Shown here piece after piece: positions 46,794 through 56,227 of a DNA stretch of 64,000 nt (within the stretch, counting starts at the first letter, position 1; each line of letters opens with the position of its first letter). Source of the DNA: Bacteroidales bacterium (lineage in GTDB: Bacteria > Bacteroidota > Bacteroidia > Bacteroidales > UBA1715). Under the pieces are notes generated by a model. It was not told where the DNA came from. It was given only the letters and a program-made list of their open reading frames with translations, and made no database searches. The stretch covers positions 78,156-142,155 of the forward strand of contig JADKDL010000012.1 in the NCBI GenBank assembly GCA_016714605.1, given 5' to 3'. Both the position numbers and the translations under genes were made by a program.

Positions 46794-48275
46794 CTACTTT
46801 TTTGAAAAACTATTTGGAGACTGTCCGTAATAACTTTTGAAACAACTACTGAAATACATCGGGTCGTTAAAACCAACTTCATAGGCTATTTCAGATACTC
46901 TCTTGCCCGATACTGCAAGTAACTCCTTGGCGCGTTTTAAACGGTAAACTTTCAAATATTCTACCGGAGAAATATCTAGTACAGCCTTTAGCTTCCTAAA
47001 CAATTGGGAGCGACTATAGCCCATTTCTACCGCAAATTTTTCTACAGAAAATTGTGAGTCTGAATAATGTAATTCTAATACTTTAGAAACACTTTTAATA
47101 AATTTATCTTCTTCGGTATCGTCAAAAACCAAATTTGAGTCTGTAGCAAATTGCTTCTTTAGGTATTTCTTATATTCATCTCTGCCCCAAAGCATTGTAC
47201 GAACTTTTAGCAATAACATCTGAATGTTAAAAGGTTTTTCTATAAAATCAAATGCTCCGAGTTCTAAACTTTTAAGTTGTACCTCAATATCGGTTTGAGC
47301 CGACAAAATTATAACAGGAATATGACTCACCAAGCTGTGCGAGCGAATCTCCTTGCATAACTCCAAACCTGATTTATGAGGCATAACCAAATCTGTTATT
47401 ATCAAATCGGGAATGAACTCTATAGTTTTTGCAAGCGCCTCAACTCCATCGGCAGCAGAAATTATAGAATAGAAAGGATTGAAATTGGCAATTATATAAT
47501 TTTTAATGTCATTATTATCATCAACAATGAGAATAAGCGGCTTATCGTCAGATATTTCAGTTGAATTTTCTACCTGCTCGATGTCTGATTCAGTCTCTGG
47601 TTCAGCATTTACCTCTGTTTGAGTAGAAAGCTCACCTTTCGGTAAATATACTCTAAAAGTACTACCTTGATTGGGTATAGATTCTACTTCTATTTTACCA
47701 TTATTAAGGGCTAGTAAGTCTTTACAAATTATTAGACCTAAGCCCGTTCCCTTTTCATAATCTGTACCATAGGTAGATTTATTAACCTTATTTTCAAATA
47801 AATGAAAAATATTTTCTGGGGTAATCCCTATTCCATTGTCAATAAATTCAATAATGACAGAATCAATATTTTCTGAGGTAGAAACAATGATTTTTCCCTG
47901 CTTATGGGTAAACTTAATAGAATTATTTATCAAATTTCTAAACACAACATTAATCATATCTTCATCTACCAAAACAGTATGCTTGTGCTTAGGCAGATAT
48001 TCAACTTCAATACTTTTTTGATTTGTACTTTCAGCATAAAGTGTTAGTATTTCTTTGATTACAAAATCAAGCGAAACACTACTTATACTTGGTTGAATAG
48101 ATTTTGTCTGTAACCGCGACCAATTTAAAAGCGTCTCAAGTAATGAATATATATTCTTAGATGCTTTGTTTATAGACAACAAACTGGTTTTAAATCTATC
48201 ATCGATAACCTTTGCGTTCTTCAAAATATCGGTAAGCCCTAGAACAACAGATAAAGGGTTTTTTATCATGTGCAA
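46794..48275 (-). CDS. Hybrid regulator fragment 3: kinase, receiver and AraC output
   Basis: Contains the rest of HisKA (KNPLSVVLGLTDILKN), HATPase_c (NLINNSIKF, DNGIGITPEN, KGTGLGLIIC), a receiver (LILIVDDNND, phospho-Asp in IITDLVMP, Lys in IEKPFN) and a complete AraC DNA-binding domain (FAVEMGYSRSQLFRKL, IAYEVGFNDPMYFSSCFK). The last residues are SPNSFSKK. This half could even be expressed alone as a soluble fragment. Confidence 0.75.
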   Translation of the reverse strand: MHMIKNPLSVVLGLTDILKNAKVIDDRFKTSLLSINKASKNIYSLLETLLNWSRLQTKSIQPSISSVSLDFVIKEILTLYAESTNQKSIEVEYLPKHKHTVLVDEDMINVVFRNLINNSIKFTHKQGKIIVSTSENIDSVIIEFIDNGIGITPENIFHLFENKVNKSTYGTDYEKGTGLGLIICKDLLALNNGKIEVESIPNQGSTFRVYLPKGELSTQTEVNAEPETESDIEQVENSTEISDDKPLILIVDDNNDIKNYIIANFNPFYSIISAADGVEALAKTIEFIPDLIITDLVMPHKSGLELCKEIRSHSLVSHIPVIILSAQTDIEVQLKSLELGAFDFIEKPFNIQMLLLKVRTMLWGRDEYKKYLKKQFATDSNLVFDDTEEDKFIKSVSKVLELHYSDSQFSVEKFAVEMGYSRSQLFRKLKAVLDISPVEYLKVYRLKRAKELLAVSGKRVSEIAYEVGFNDPMYFSSCFKSYYGQSPNSFSKK

Positions 48276-49146
48276 TGATTGAAAATAATTTATCCTTGGT
48301 TATGTTTGATTCAACCAATTCGTCATTTTTAACTTGCAACTTAAATTCGTTATCTTGCAAAAGACGGTTTTTTTCGAGCAAGGTGTTATTCACTTCTTCC
48401 AAAGCTGAAGTTTTTTGAGCTACTCTAAATTTTAGTATCTTATTCTGTTCACGTATATATTTACTTCTTGCCAAATAGAAAATGTAAATTAGTAAGATTA
48501 GCAAGAATATTAATATAGAGTTGAACCACAGAGTTTTCCACCAAGGAGGCACTACTTTCAAATAGAGAAAAAAGGATTTTGAAAGACTATTTCTATAGCT
48601 TGCTTTAATATGTATTTTATAAGTACCGGGAGCTAAATCGGTAAATGAAATTTTCCGAGAATCATCGAGTGGCACCCATTTATCAAGCAGCCCTTCTACC
48701 AGATATTGAATCTTTATTTGCGGAGAATATATGTGATTAAGATCTGAAAACTCTAATGAAATAATTGATTTTGAATATTTTATAACTATCGTATCGTTAA
48801 ATTTAATTTCATTTTTCAAGAGCAACATGTGGGGTTTCTGCAAACCATTATTAATATAAACATCTCTTAAAATTAATTTTGGAATAATTGTATCTTCTAC
48901 AAACAAACTAGGGTTGAACGATACAAAACCAGTTTTGCTGCCGAAGTAAATTGTGCCATCAGTTGATTTATGCGTCGCATTAATATTAAATTCAGATACA
49001 TACATTCCAAAATCTGAATTATAATAGTTAATATCTTCTGTTTTGGTATTGAGACTAAAAATTCCATTTCCGGTGCTTACCCAAATCAGCTTATTATTAT
49101 CTTGAATCATACTTTTGGCAAACCCGGTATTTTGTTTTTCTGCCAA
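48199..49146 (-). CDS. Hybrid regulator fragment 2: propeller end, Y_Y_Y, membrane helix, kinase start
   Basis: Continues the last propeller blade (KLIWVSTGNGIF, GTIYFGSKTGFVSF), then the Y_Y_Y domain (LEFSDLNHIYSPQIK, FTDLAPGTYKIHIK), the membrane helix (WFNSILIFLLILLIYIFYLA) and a coiled coil leading to LFSIIAHD, where the frame breaks at the phosphoacceptor His region. Confidence 0.7.
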   Translation of the reverse strand: MAEKQNTGFAKSMIQDNNKLIWVSTGNGIFSLNTKTEDINYYNSDFGMYVSEFNINATHKSTDGTIYFGSKTGFVSFNPSLFVEDTIIPKLILRDVYINNGLQKPHMLLLKNEIKFNDTIVIKYSKSIISLEFSDLNHIYSPQIKIQYLVEGLLDKWVPLDDSRKISFTDLAPGTYKIHIKASYRNSLSKSFFLYLKVVPPWWKTLWFNSILIFLLILLIYIFYLARSKYIREQNKILKFRVAQKTSALEEVNNTLLEKNRLLQDNEFKLQVKNDELVESNITKDKLFSIIAHDKKPFICCSRAYRYFEERKGYR

Positions 49147-50864
49147 TGCGTAAATTCTTTATTACTATCATTATATCTATCTAATCCTTTATTTGTAGCA
49201 AACCAAAAAGAACCTTCGTCATCTTCAAAAATTGAATAAATAACATCAGATGAAATTGAATTCTTATCAGTTAAAATATTATTATATATTGATATTGAGG
49301 CCTTATCAAACATATACATACCGTTGAAGGTAGAAATCCACACTCGATTCTTTCTATCTTTATGAATACAAGAAATCCAACCAAGCTGCCTTAGATTGAA
49401 AGTATCATTAAATTGCTGAGACAGTGTTTTTTTTCTGGTAATGTCATAAAGTAATAATCCGTCGCCCGAAGTACCAACCCAGAGTGTATCGTTAAATATT
49501 TGTAAGTATCTAATAATGTCTATATTAAGTTTTTCACCAGCTTCATTGTGAAAGGAAATCTTCTCAATACTATTTTTAACCAAGTCTAAAACAAATACAC
49601 CACCGCTCCACGATGCACACCATAATTTATTGTCATGCAAAGTGGAGTGCATAATATGGGCAGAAGGCAGTTCTTTATTTCTCTTAAACGAAGTAATTTT
49701 ATTTGATTTTGAATGCTTAAAGAAAATACCATTTTCATCGCTACTAAATACTATTGAATCGCCAAAAGGAATAATTGATCGTATATTGTTTATTGTAAGA
49801 GTGTCAGGATGAACAATTTTAGAAGCAGCCTCATGAATAGTAAAATTATTTTTGATGTTTCTCAAAAAGAACGTTCCATTAGAATTACTTCCGAGCCATA
49901 TATTTCCATGATTATCAGCATCTATGCTTACCATTTTATTCTCAGATAGAAATTTATCTTTATTTTGGTTTGGTATAAATTTCTTTAATTTATTATCAAC
50001 AGTATCTAAATAAAGGAAAAAGCCATTTCGGCAAATCCATAATTTGTTGTTTTTGTCGCAGTATATGTCTGATATAAAATCTCTTCCTATTCCCAATTTC
50101 TCATTTAAGTTCTGATTTAAATATTGAGTATATGTTTTTGAAGTAAAATCGTACTTAAATAAACCTACATCCATAGTTCCTATCCATAAAAAACCAGCTT
50201 TATCGAATTGCAGTTTATAGATTCTATTTCCGGGATTCAAAGCGTTTTTTGGGAAATTATATGTGTTAAACACAGTAATTTTATATGTACTAGGATTTAT
50301 TGAAAAATAACCTCTGTCATGCGTTCCTACCCAAATTTCGCCATTTTTGCGGTGAGTAATAGAGGTTAGAGAATTTGAAGGAATTCCATCGGAAATGGTA
50401 AAAAACTTCACTAATTCTTTCTTCTTTGGGTCTATTTGCAGCAATCCGGCCAATGAAGAAACCCATAACTCACCATTATCAATTTGGCAAATATCGGTTA
50501 CTGTAGTTTTTGGAAAGTCAGGAAAAATAATAAAACAATCATTTGGTCTGTCATAAAGCATCAATTCTTTATTTGTAGCAATCCAAAGGTTTTTTTCTGA
50601 GTCCTCAAATATCTCAAAAACAATACCACCGGGCAAACTGCAAACCGAATCGAAAATTGTATAGTTTTGGAATTTGTAACCATCAAATTTTGCCAATCCG
50701 CCATAGGTGCCAACCCATATAAAGCCATAGCTGTCATGACAAACAACTTCTACAGAATTATCTGGTAACCCAGTAGAAATATCGTAATTATAAATTTGAA
50801 CATGAGCATTAGAGATAGAAAAAAAGGACAGCAATATGCAAACAATGAGCCATCTGCATAGCAT
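49107..50864 (-). CDS. Hybrid regulator fragment 1: propeller sensor
   Basis: Starts at the ATG at 50864 (MLCRWLIVCILLSF signal peptide, cleaved after NAHVQ or nearby). It carries the opening NYDISTGLPDNSVEVVCHDSYG and blades with the G-x-x-W-V/I-G-T pattern (GFIWVGTYGGLAKFDGYKF, WIGTMDVGLFKYD, WICRNGFF). It ends in a divergent tail after THWQKN at the first frame break. Confidence 0.7.
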   Translation of the reverse strand: MLCRWLIVCILLSFFSISNAHVQIYNYDISTGLPDNSVEVVCHDSYGFIWVGTYGGLAKFDGYKFQNYTIFDSVCSLPGGIVFEIFEDSEKNLWIATNKELMLYDRPNDCFIIFPDFPKTTVTDICQIDNGELWVSSLAGLLQIDPKKKELVKFFTISDGIPSNSLTSITHRKNGEIWVGTHDRGYFSINPSTYKITVFNTYNFPKNALNPGNRIYKLQFDKAGFLWIGTMDVGLFKYDFTSKTYTQYLNQNLNEKLGIGRDFISDIYCDKNNKLWICRNGFFLYLDTVDNKLKKFIPNQNKDKFLSENKMVSIDADNHGNIWLGSNSNGTFFLRNIKNNFTIHEAASKIVHPDTLTINNIRSIIPFGDSIVFSSDENGIFFKHSKSNKITSFKRNKELPSAHIMHSTLHDNKLWCASWSGGVFVLDLVKNSIEKISFHNEAGEKLNIDIIRYLQIFNDTLWVGTSGDGLLLYDITRKKTLSQQFNDTFNLRQLGWISCIHKDRKNRVWISTFNGMYMFDKASISIYNNILTDKNSISSDVIYSIFEDDEGSFWFATNKGLDRYNDSNKEFTHWQKNKIPGLPKV

Positions 50865-51130
50865 TATTATATTCAGTTTAAGTACAAATTTTGTCAACTT
50901 TTGGGATTAATAAAAAATTTCTTGTCGTCTAACTAATTCCTATACCAAATTACAAATAATTTATGATATTATCAATATAGTTGAGGAGTAGAATTTTCAT
51001 ATTCAATCATATAAAATGAGAAAGGGCAAGAAAACCTGCCCTAAACTCAATTTAAACGCCTTCCAAATAAGTCGTTCTTGCATAATTATAAATGAATTAT
51101 CTTACACTCCTAAATTTTGGGAGTATTAAA

Positions 51131-51216
51131 TTTCTCTGTGTCTTCTCTGTGTAACATATTATATTTCACAGAGAGCCTCGTAGAAGAGCACAGAGAACCA
51201 CAGAGAAAATTCAACT
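51131..51216. repeat. Dispersed CTCTGTG/CACAGAG element, copy B
   Basis: The 86-base element has TTCTCTGTG words followed by inverted CACAGAG words, so it can fold into a long imperfect hairpin. It shares structure and the ATTCAACTC end with copy A at 16809-16888, in the same orientation. Confidence 0.65.
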
Positions 51217-51358
51217 CATATTTCAAATAGTAAGGGTTGAAAAATGATAAGGTAAATAAATGAGCTAATTATAAAATCCAACCCCGATTTCGCATTATCA
51301 ATAAAAACAAACAAAAGATAAGTTCTATTGATGAATGAATTTTGAGTTAAATAAACAA

Positions 51359-51400
51359 AAAAGCAGTTTGCTCATTTTTAATCTGAACAAACTGCTTTTA
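51359..51400 (-). terminator. Terminator of the GH10 xylanase gene
   Basis: Arms AAAAGCAGTTTG / CAAACTGCTTTT with an AT-rich loop, followed by T on the minus strand. It sits 64 bases after the xylanase stop. Confidence 0.8.
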
Positions 51401-51463
51401 AAAATATAACTGTAAACTTACCACAAACTCGACATTAGCAAGATTATGGGCAACTAAAACAAA

Positions 51464-54067
51464 TTATCTTACTATCCAATCTAAGGTACAACTTTGAGAA
51501 ACATTTACAAGATATCCACTTCCCCAAGAAACAACTTTAAGGGAATTTAAATGTACCGGATTGTTCACTTGATAAAATCCGCTTTGGTCTTTAACTGTAA
51601 GAACATAACTCCAAATACTTGATAATGCTTTTTGTAACTCAGTATCTGTGAGAATTGGACAACCTATCAAATTCCAACCTGCTTTCAAACTTACGGTTTG
51701 TACTGTACAAGTTCCCTCAGCAACGCCGCAACCACAATTACCTGGTTGGGTCTTATTTACATCCGCCGGACAAGCATCGGTACTATTTGTAACATATCCT
51801 ACTGGCTTAGCACAAGCTTCTTGCATTGTAGCAGCATCTCCAAAACCATCGTTATCAGCATCGGCATAATATTTTGTTTTTGCACCTACACTAGCATTTA
51901 TTGGGTCGCAATCACTAGCATCAACAATACCATCACCATCATCGTCTGTATCTAAACAGTCTGCCGTGCCATCTTTATCGGTATCAGTATCAGCTACACC
52001 GCAGCCACAAGTTCCAGGAGCAGTCTTATTCGGATCATTCGGACACTCATCAACTGTATTGACAGGCTCAGTAACAAATTCAATATATCCGCTACAATGC
52101 ATCAACTGACTGTTACCTCCACCACCACAAGCACCATTGGCATAATAGCCAGTATTAATAGCTTGATCTTCAGCTTCATATTTTGTTCCGGCTACTGTAA
52201 TATAATCTATTTCAGCATCTCTATCGGCACCATCGTCATTGGTATAATTAACTCTAATTACGCCATTTACATTTCCGGTAGCAGTATAGTTTGCAAAAGC
52301 GGTAGTTAAAGTCCATGTATCAACAACAACACCATCAACTTCCAATTCAATAGTTTCATCACCAACAACACCCATAGCATTAATAACGATAGTACCATTC
52401 AATGCAGGAGCAGTAACAGTAATTGCCAAAGCACCAGAGGTTGTTTTATTCCCGTCATTATCAGTAGCTACGGCAGTAAGAGTATATGTTCCGGCAGCAA
52501 CACTTGTCCACGAATAAGAATATGGAGAAGAAGCATCTTCGCCAAGTTTTTCTTCACCATTGTAGAACTCCACTTTAGAGATGGTTCCATTAGGGTCAGA
52601 AGCAGTTGCTGTAATCGTTATAGAAGCAGGAGAAGCAAAAGGAGTTGCTGCAGTTGGTGCAGTAATTTCAACAACCGGATCGGTAGAAGGAGCACAAGTA
52701 CCGGCAATAGTTCCAAACGGATAACTCACATTAGGACGAGCAGTCATATAAGATTTCAACCAGGTCATTGCTTGTTTATCAGCACGTGAACTAGAAAGAA
52801 TACCTGTACCGGTTTTCCAAGTAGCACCATCAACATAACCCCACAAAGTGATACCGGCTACAGCAGGATGATCCCAATAAATAGGAAATCTTGCCTCATA
52901 ACTTGATTTTTGCTGAGATTCATTACTAGCAGATTCAACACCACCATTTAAGTCAAGTTCAGTAACATAAATAGGTACCCCTCCATTATCCATTAAATCA
53001 AGAGCACTTTTCAAAGCAGTAGTAGAAACACCATCTACATTGAAGCAATGCGCCTGTGTTCCAAAACCGTCTATAAGTCCTCTATCTCTTAAAGCTTTAA
53101 CTAAATTAAGCATTTGATTAATTGCATTTTGGTCATTTTCAAGACCATAATCGTTCAATACAAGTTTAGAATTTGGAAAATGTTGACGAGCTTTCTCAAA
53201 CAACCAAATTTGCCAATCGAAACCAGTAGTACCATTACCACCAAGACCATCTCTAAAATATCCGGTACCCGAAGCATGTGTTCCTATTTGTTCGTTCAAT
53301 ACATCAATCTGATCCATATATTCATATCTAGCAGCAACCAAAGTCATATACTGCTCCATTTCTGCCTTAAAATCAGCAACACTCAGAGACGTTATCCAAT
53401 TAGGATATTGACTACCCCAAGCAATAGCATGATAACGAAACATTAGATTATTATTTTTTGCATGATTGTATGATATATCTGCCTGACCCCAGCTCATGGT
53501 ATTTCTTGTACCTTCAACAGAACCCCATTTACAGCCATTCTCAGCAGTAACACCATTCCAAAGGGTATTATAATCATTATTTGCACTACCTGCAATAATG
53601 TTTGCCAAATATTTACCTTTATTAGCACTCAAACCACGAGCGGTAACATTAGCAGTTCCAACATTTATAACTACTCCGGCTGATGTAAATTTTACATTAT
53701 TGCTGTTGGTTGCAACTGCTTTAATGGTATGTTTTCCGGCAGCTACGCATTTCCAAGTAAAGGTATAGGTATTTGAAGTATGAGTTGCAGTCTCACCTAA
53801 TTTTGTAGTCCCATTATAAAACTCAACTTTTGTAACCGTACCATTATTAGAAGTTTTACCAATATCGGTAGAATACACCTTTATCACAATATCGCTATTT
53901 TCTTTGAAATAAGCATTAGCAAAAGGCATTGTAACCACACACGATGGCGGGTATGTTTGTGCAAAAGACGTAAAGCTAAGCACCGACAAAATAACCATAA
54001 AAAACAAGGAAACAGGTATAAAACCCTGCTTCGCTTTATCTACTGATTGATGTAAAAAATATTTCAT
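51464..54067 (-). CDS. Secreted multidomain GH10 endo-beta-1,4-xylanase with CBM60
   Basis: The 867-residue protein has a signal peptide ending about residue 37, an Ig-like domain (40-138), a GH10 TIM barrel (145-455), a second Ig-like domain (464-552), a CBM60-like Ca2+-dependent xylan-binding domain (556-665, with AEDQAINTGYY and GYIEF), thrombospondin-type-3 Asp-rich Ca2+ repeats (about 672-780), and a C-terminal domain (791-866) related to the two copies in the GH9 enzyme. Catalytic residues are the acid/base E259 in DVLNEQIG and the nucleophile E370 in VTELDLNGG. HAIAWGSQYPNW resembles the GH10 H-x-L-V-W motif. The adjacent hybrid regulator may control it. A palindrome upstream (54121-54130) could be an operator. 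Confidence 0.93.
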   Translation of the reverse strand: MKYFLHQSVDKAKQGFIPVSLFFMVILSVLSFTSFAQTYPPSCVVTMPFANAYFKENSDIVIKVYSTDIGKTSNNGTVTKVEFYNGTTKLGETATHTSNTYTFTWKCVAAGKHTIKAVATNSNNVKFTSAGVVINVGTANVTARGLSANKGKYLANIIAGSANNDYNTLWNGVTAENGCKWGSVEGTRNTMSWGQADISYNHAKNNNLMFRYHAIAWGSQYPNWITSLSVADFKAEMEQYMTLVAARYEYMDQIDVLNEQIGTHASGTGYFRDGLGGNGTTGFDWQIWLFEKARQHFPNSKLVLNDYGLENDQNAINQMLNLVKALRDRGLIDGFGTQAHCFNVDGVSTTALKSALDLMDNGGVPIYVTELDLNGGVESASNESQQKSSYEARFPIYWDHPAVAGITLWGYVDGATWKTGTGILSSSRADKQAMTWLKSYMTARPNVSYPFGTIAGTCAPSTDPVVEITAPTAATPFASPASITITATASDPNGTISKVEFYNGEEKLGEDASSPYSYSWTSVAAGTYTLTAVATDNDGNKTTSGALAITVTAPALNGTIVINAMGVVGDETIELEVDGVVVDTWTLTTAFANYTATGNVNGVIRVNYTNDDGADRDAEIDYITVAGTKYEAEDQAINTGYYANGACGGGGNSQLMHCSGYIEFVTEPVNTVDECPNDPNKTAPGTCGCGVADTDTDKDGTADCLDTDDDGDGIVDASDCDPINASVGAKTKYYADADNDGFGDAATMQEACAKPVGYVTNSTDACPADVNKTQPGNCGCGVAEGTCTVQTVSLKAGWNLIGCPILTDTELQKALSSIWSYVLTVKDQSGFYQVNNPVHLNSLKVVSWGSGYLVNVSQSCTLDWIVR

Positions 54068-54120
54068 ACTATGATGTTTTAGAAATTTAGAACTGTTTTT
54101 TCAATGTAACAAAAGAATAA

Positions 54121-54153
54121 TTACTAGTAAAGGTAGTAATTGCCTATTACTAG
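54121..54153. promoter_or_regulatory. Candidate operator upstream of the xylanase gene
   Basis: TTACTAGTAA (54121-54130) is a perfect 10-base palindrome 54 bases before the xylanase ATG, and TTACTAG recurs at 54147-54153 on the other side of a short AT spacer. This could be the target of the AraC domain of the hybrid regulator, but spacing and sequence need comparison with other genes. Confidence 0.3.
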
Positions 54154-54301
54154 CATTACATAAAAATGTTGCAGAACTATGTAAAATTGTTGAAGGGGAT
54201 AGGTTGGGGAATGTGGAAAAAAAAGAAGAGGGTGAAAGGAAAAAGAGCTTATTCTTATTTTAAAAACAGGTGAGATCCAAATAGAAAAGAATATTCAAAA
54301 A

Positions 54302-55060
54302 TTATCTATTCTGAATAAATTTTTTTAAAAATCTCAAATAACTACTTATATGAATAAGTGTATACTTATTTAGTCCTCTGGTGCTTCTTCTATTAGAATT
54401 GTAGATAATTTTAAGCTTCGGTTCGTAGAGTGTAGTAAATCCTAGCTTAGTAACTCTATAGCAAAAATCCATATCTTCAACATATAAGAAATAATTGGAA
54501 TCGAAACCACCAATCTTATCAAATGCAGATTTTCGTATAATCATACATGCACCAATAACCCAATCTACAAAAAAAGGTTTAGATTGCTGCATATCAACTT
54601 TACTAGATGTTAATAACTTTGAAAATCGTCTTTTCAATAGATTGATAGGGAGCATAAAAGTTCTATATGAATCTCGCACGTTACTTTTACTATCAGAAAT
54701 TTCAGGTCCAATAACTGCCAACTGAGGATTCTCTATAAAATTTTGATGCACATGCTGAATATCAAACTGTTTAAAAAAACAGAGCGGATTACAAACAATC
54801 AAATATTGACCTTTAGAGATAGCTACACCAAGATTTATTGCCCTAGCATAACCAAGATTGCTCTCATTGGAAATAAAATTTATATGCGGATGCAAATGCA
54901 GAAAATTATTGACCAACCCAGTATCATAGCATGAATTAGATATCACAATCAATTCATAATCTTGATTTTTGAACAGTTGCCAAATATCTTCTGCAAACCG
55001 ATACAGGCTTTCTAAGGATTTATATTCAACAATTATGAAAGAAAATGTAGGTAAAGACAT
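54302..55060 (-). CDS. GT2 family glycosyltransferase
   Basis: About 252 residues from the ATG at 55060 (MSLPTFSFIIVEYKS). It is a rhamnosyltransferase-like GT-A: N-terminal VEYKSLESL, NESNLGYARAINLG, and C-terminal GGFDSNYFLYVEDMDFCYR, the ED-x-D motif of this subfamily. The canonical NPD metal-binding motif reads NPLC, i.e. the Asp is Leu, so activity may be altered. It is probably involved in surface polysaccharide assembly and is convergent or co-directional with the GT4 gene upstream (58-base gap). Confidence 0.85.
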   Translation of the reverse strand: MSLPTFSFIIVEYKSLESLYRFAEDIWQLFKNQDYELIVISNSCYDTGLVNNFLHLHPHINFISNESNLGYARAINLGVAISKGQYLIVCNPLCFFKQFDIQHVHQNFIENPQLAVIGPEISDSKSNVRDSYRTFMLPINLLKRRFSKLLTSSKVDMQQSKPFFVDWVIGACMIIRKSAFDKIGGFDSNYFLYVEDMDFCYRVTKLGFTTLYEPKLKIIYNSNRRSTRGLNKYTLIHISSYLRFLKKFIQNR

Positions 55061-55117
55061 CAAAAATAAATTATTTGGCGGCAAATATACACTTTGCATC
55101 TTAAAAGAACAAAGATT

Positions 55118-56218
55118 TTAAGAAAGTAGCCTCTTATAAAGCGCCAAATATTCTTTTGACATTCGTAGTGAGGAAAATACATTCTCAATAGCAACTCTGT
55201 TTTCTTTCATATTGTGTTCAATTTCTAATTTGGAGACAGATTGAATTATTTCTTGTAAAGTTTCTTTCTTTCCAAGATTAAATATATAAAATGAACTCAA
55301 AGTTTGAGTAATTTCTCTATGTGGTGCAATATCAGATAAAATAGGAACTAAGCCACACGAAATTGCTTCTAATACAGCCAGAGGCATACCTTCAACTTTT
55401 GATGCCGAAATATAATAATCTGCCAATTGAAGTAGTGAAGCAATGTTTTTTTCATAAGAAATGTGAGTTATATTTTCTTTAACTTTTAAACTTCTAAACT
55501 CTGAACCTTCTCCTACAATGAAAAGATGTATATATTTACTTTCTGGAAAGTTATCAAAAACTACTTTAATGTTTTTTTCTTTCGATAACCTATTGTTAGA
55601 TAAAAAAACTACTTTATTCTCAACATTGAATCTTTTTTTTAATTCATTTTTCTTTTCAAACGTAGGAATTGAATATACATTTTCATCAATTCCATTGACA
55701 ATAACCGTAATTTTACTATACAAAACAGCAGGTAATGAATGCTTTAAGTGCTCAGCACAACAAACTAAACAATCCATTCTACTATAAAGCTTAAGAGATA
55801 AATAACTAAGTAAGTTGCCGTAAATAAAACCATATTTTTTCGGATATTGTTCTTTCGGATCTACATTAATTGTATGCATTTTCAACGTTTTGGCTCTTAA
55901 AAAAGATAAGATTAACATAGAACCAATACAGAACGAATGAATTACATCAGGCTTTATAGTTTTTATCGTTTTTGGAACAGCTTTTAATAAGCCATAAATA
56001 TTCTTTTTAGAATAATTATGAGTAATTAAGGATATTGGCAACTTTTCAAAGTCTTGTAATCTGGTGTGTTTGCTTTCTTTAAAAAGTGTTACCAAATATA
56101 TATCAAAACATGAGTAATCAGAATATTTTATTATATTGAAAAGTACATTTACAGGACCAGATTGCACTAAAGAAGCAATTATAAAACATATCTTTGTTCT
56201 TTCAGTTGATTTATTCAT
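55118..56218 (-). CDS. GT4 family glycosyltransferase
   Basis: The 366-residue cytoplasmic or membrane-associated retaining enzyme (GT-B fold). Visible: N-terminal CFIIASLVQSGPVNVLFNI, the Rossmann switch at VIVNGID, FLSNNRLSKEKN, the donor-site motif with ISASKVEGMPLAVLEAISCG (E-x7-E type), and IAPHREIT. It starts only 9 bases from the divergent sulfotransferase gene. Probably adds a sugar to the lipid-linked or surface glycan made by this cluster. Confidence 0.88.
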   Translation of the reverse strand: MNKSTERTKICFIIASLVQSGPVNVLFNIIKYSDYSCFDIYLVTLFKESKHTRLQDFEKLPISLITHNYSKKNIYGLLKAVPKTIKTIKPDVIHSFCIGSMLILSFLRAKTLKMHTINVDPKEQYPKKYGFIYGNLLSYLSLKLYSRMDCLVCCAEHLKHSLPAVLYSKITVIVNGIDENVYSIPTFEKKNELKKRFNVENKVVFLSNNRLSKEKNIKVVFDNFPESKYIHLFIVGEGSEFRSLKVKENITHISYEKNIASLLQLADYYISASKVEGMPLAVLEAISCGLVPILSDIAPHREITQTLSSFYIFNLGKKETLQEIIQSVSKLEIEHNMKENRVAIENVFSSLRMSKEYLALYKRLLS

Positions 56219-56227
56219 ATTTCACCG

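Larger units (their letters stand above)
46794..50864 (-). pseudogene. Hybrid two-component regulator (propeller/kinase/receiver/AraC), two frameshifts
   Basis: Three minus-strand frames make a typical Bacteroidota hybrid two-component system of about 1355 residues. It has a signal peptide, two propeller domains, a Y_Y_Y domain, a membrane helix, HisKA with the His in IIAHD-(M)KNPLSVV, HATPase_c (NLINNSIKFTHK, DNGIGITP, KGTGLGLIIC), a receiver (LILIVDDNND, DLIITDLVMP) and an AraC helix-turn-helix at the C-terminus. Breaks are at about 49115-49135 (one A in an A-run) and 48255-48270 (two bases lost between HD and KNP). It lies next to the GH10 xylanase gene, so it may sense xylan oligosaccharides and activate that gene. 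Probably intact in the organism. Confidence 0.85.
50898..51463. other. Intergenic region hybrid regulator / GH10 xylanase
   Basis: 566 bases without a gene. It contains an AGGGCA/TGCCCT hairpin (51023-51042), dispersed-repeat copy B (51131-51216) and the GH10 terminator (51359-51400). It must also hold the promoter of the hybrid regulator near its left end. Confidence 0.55.

Noticed and set aside
51698..52309. Plus-strand open frames opposite the GH10 gene
   Set aside because: They overlap the Asp/Gly/Thr-rich TSP3 and CBM60 part of the xylanase, whose repetitive codons keep the opposite strand open. No independent evidence of a gene.
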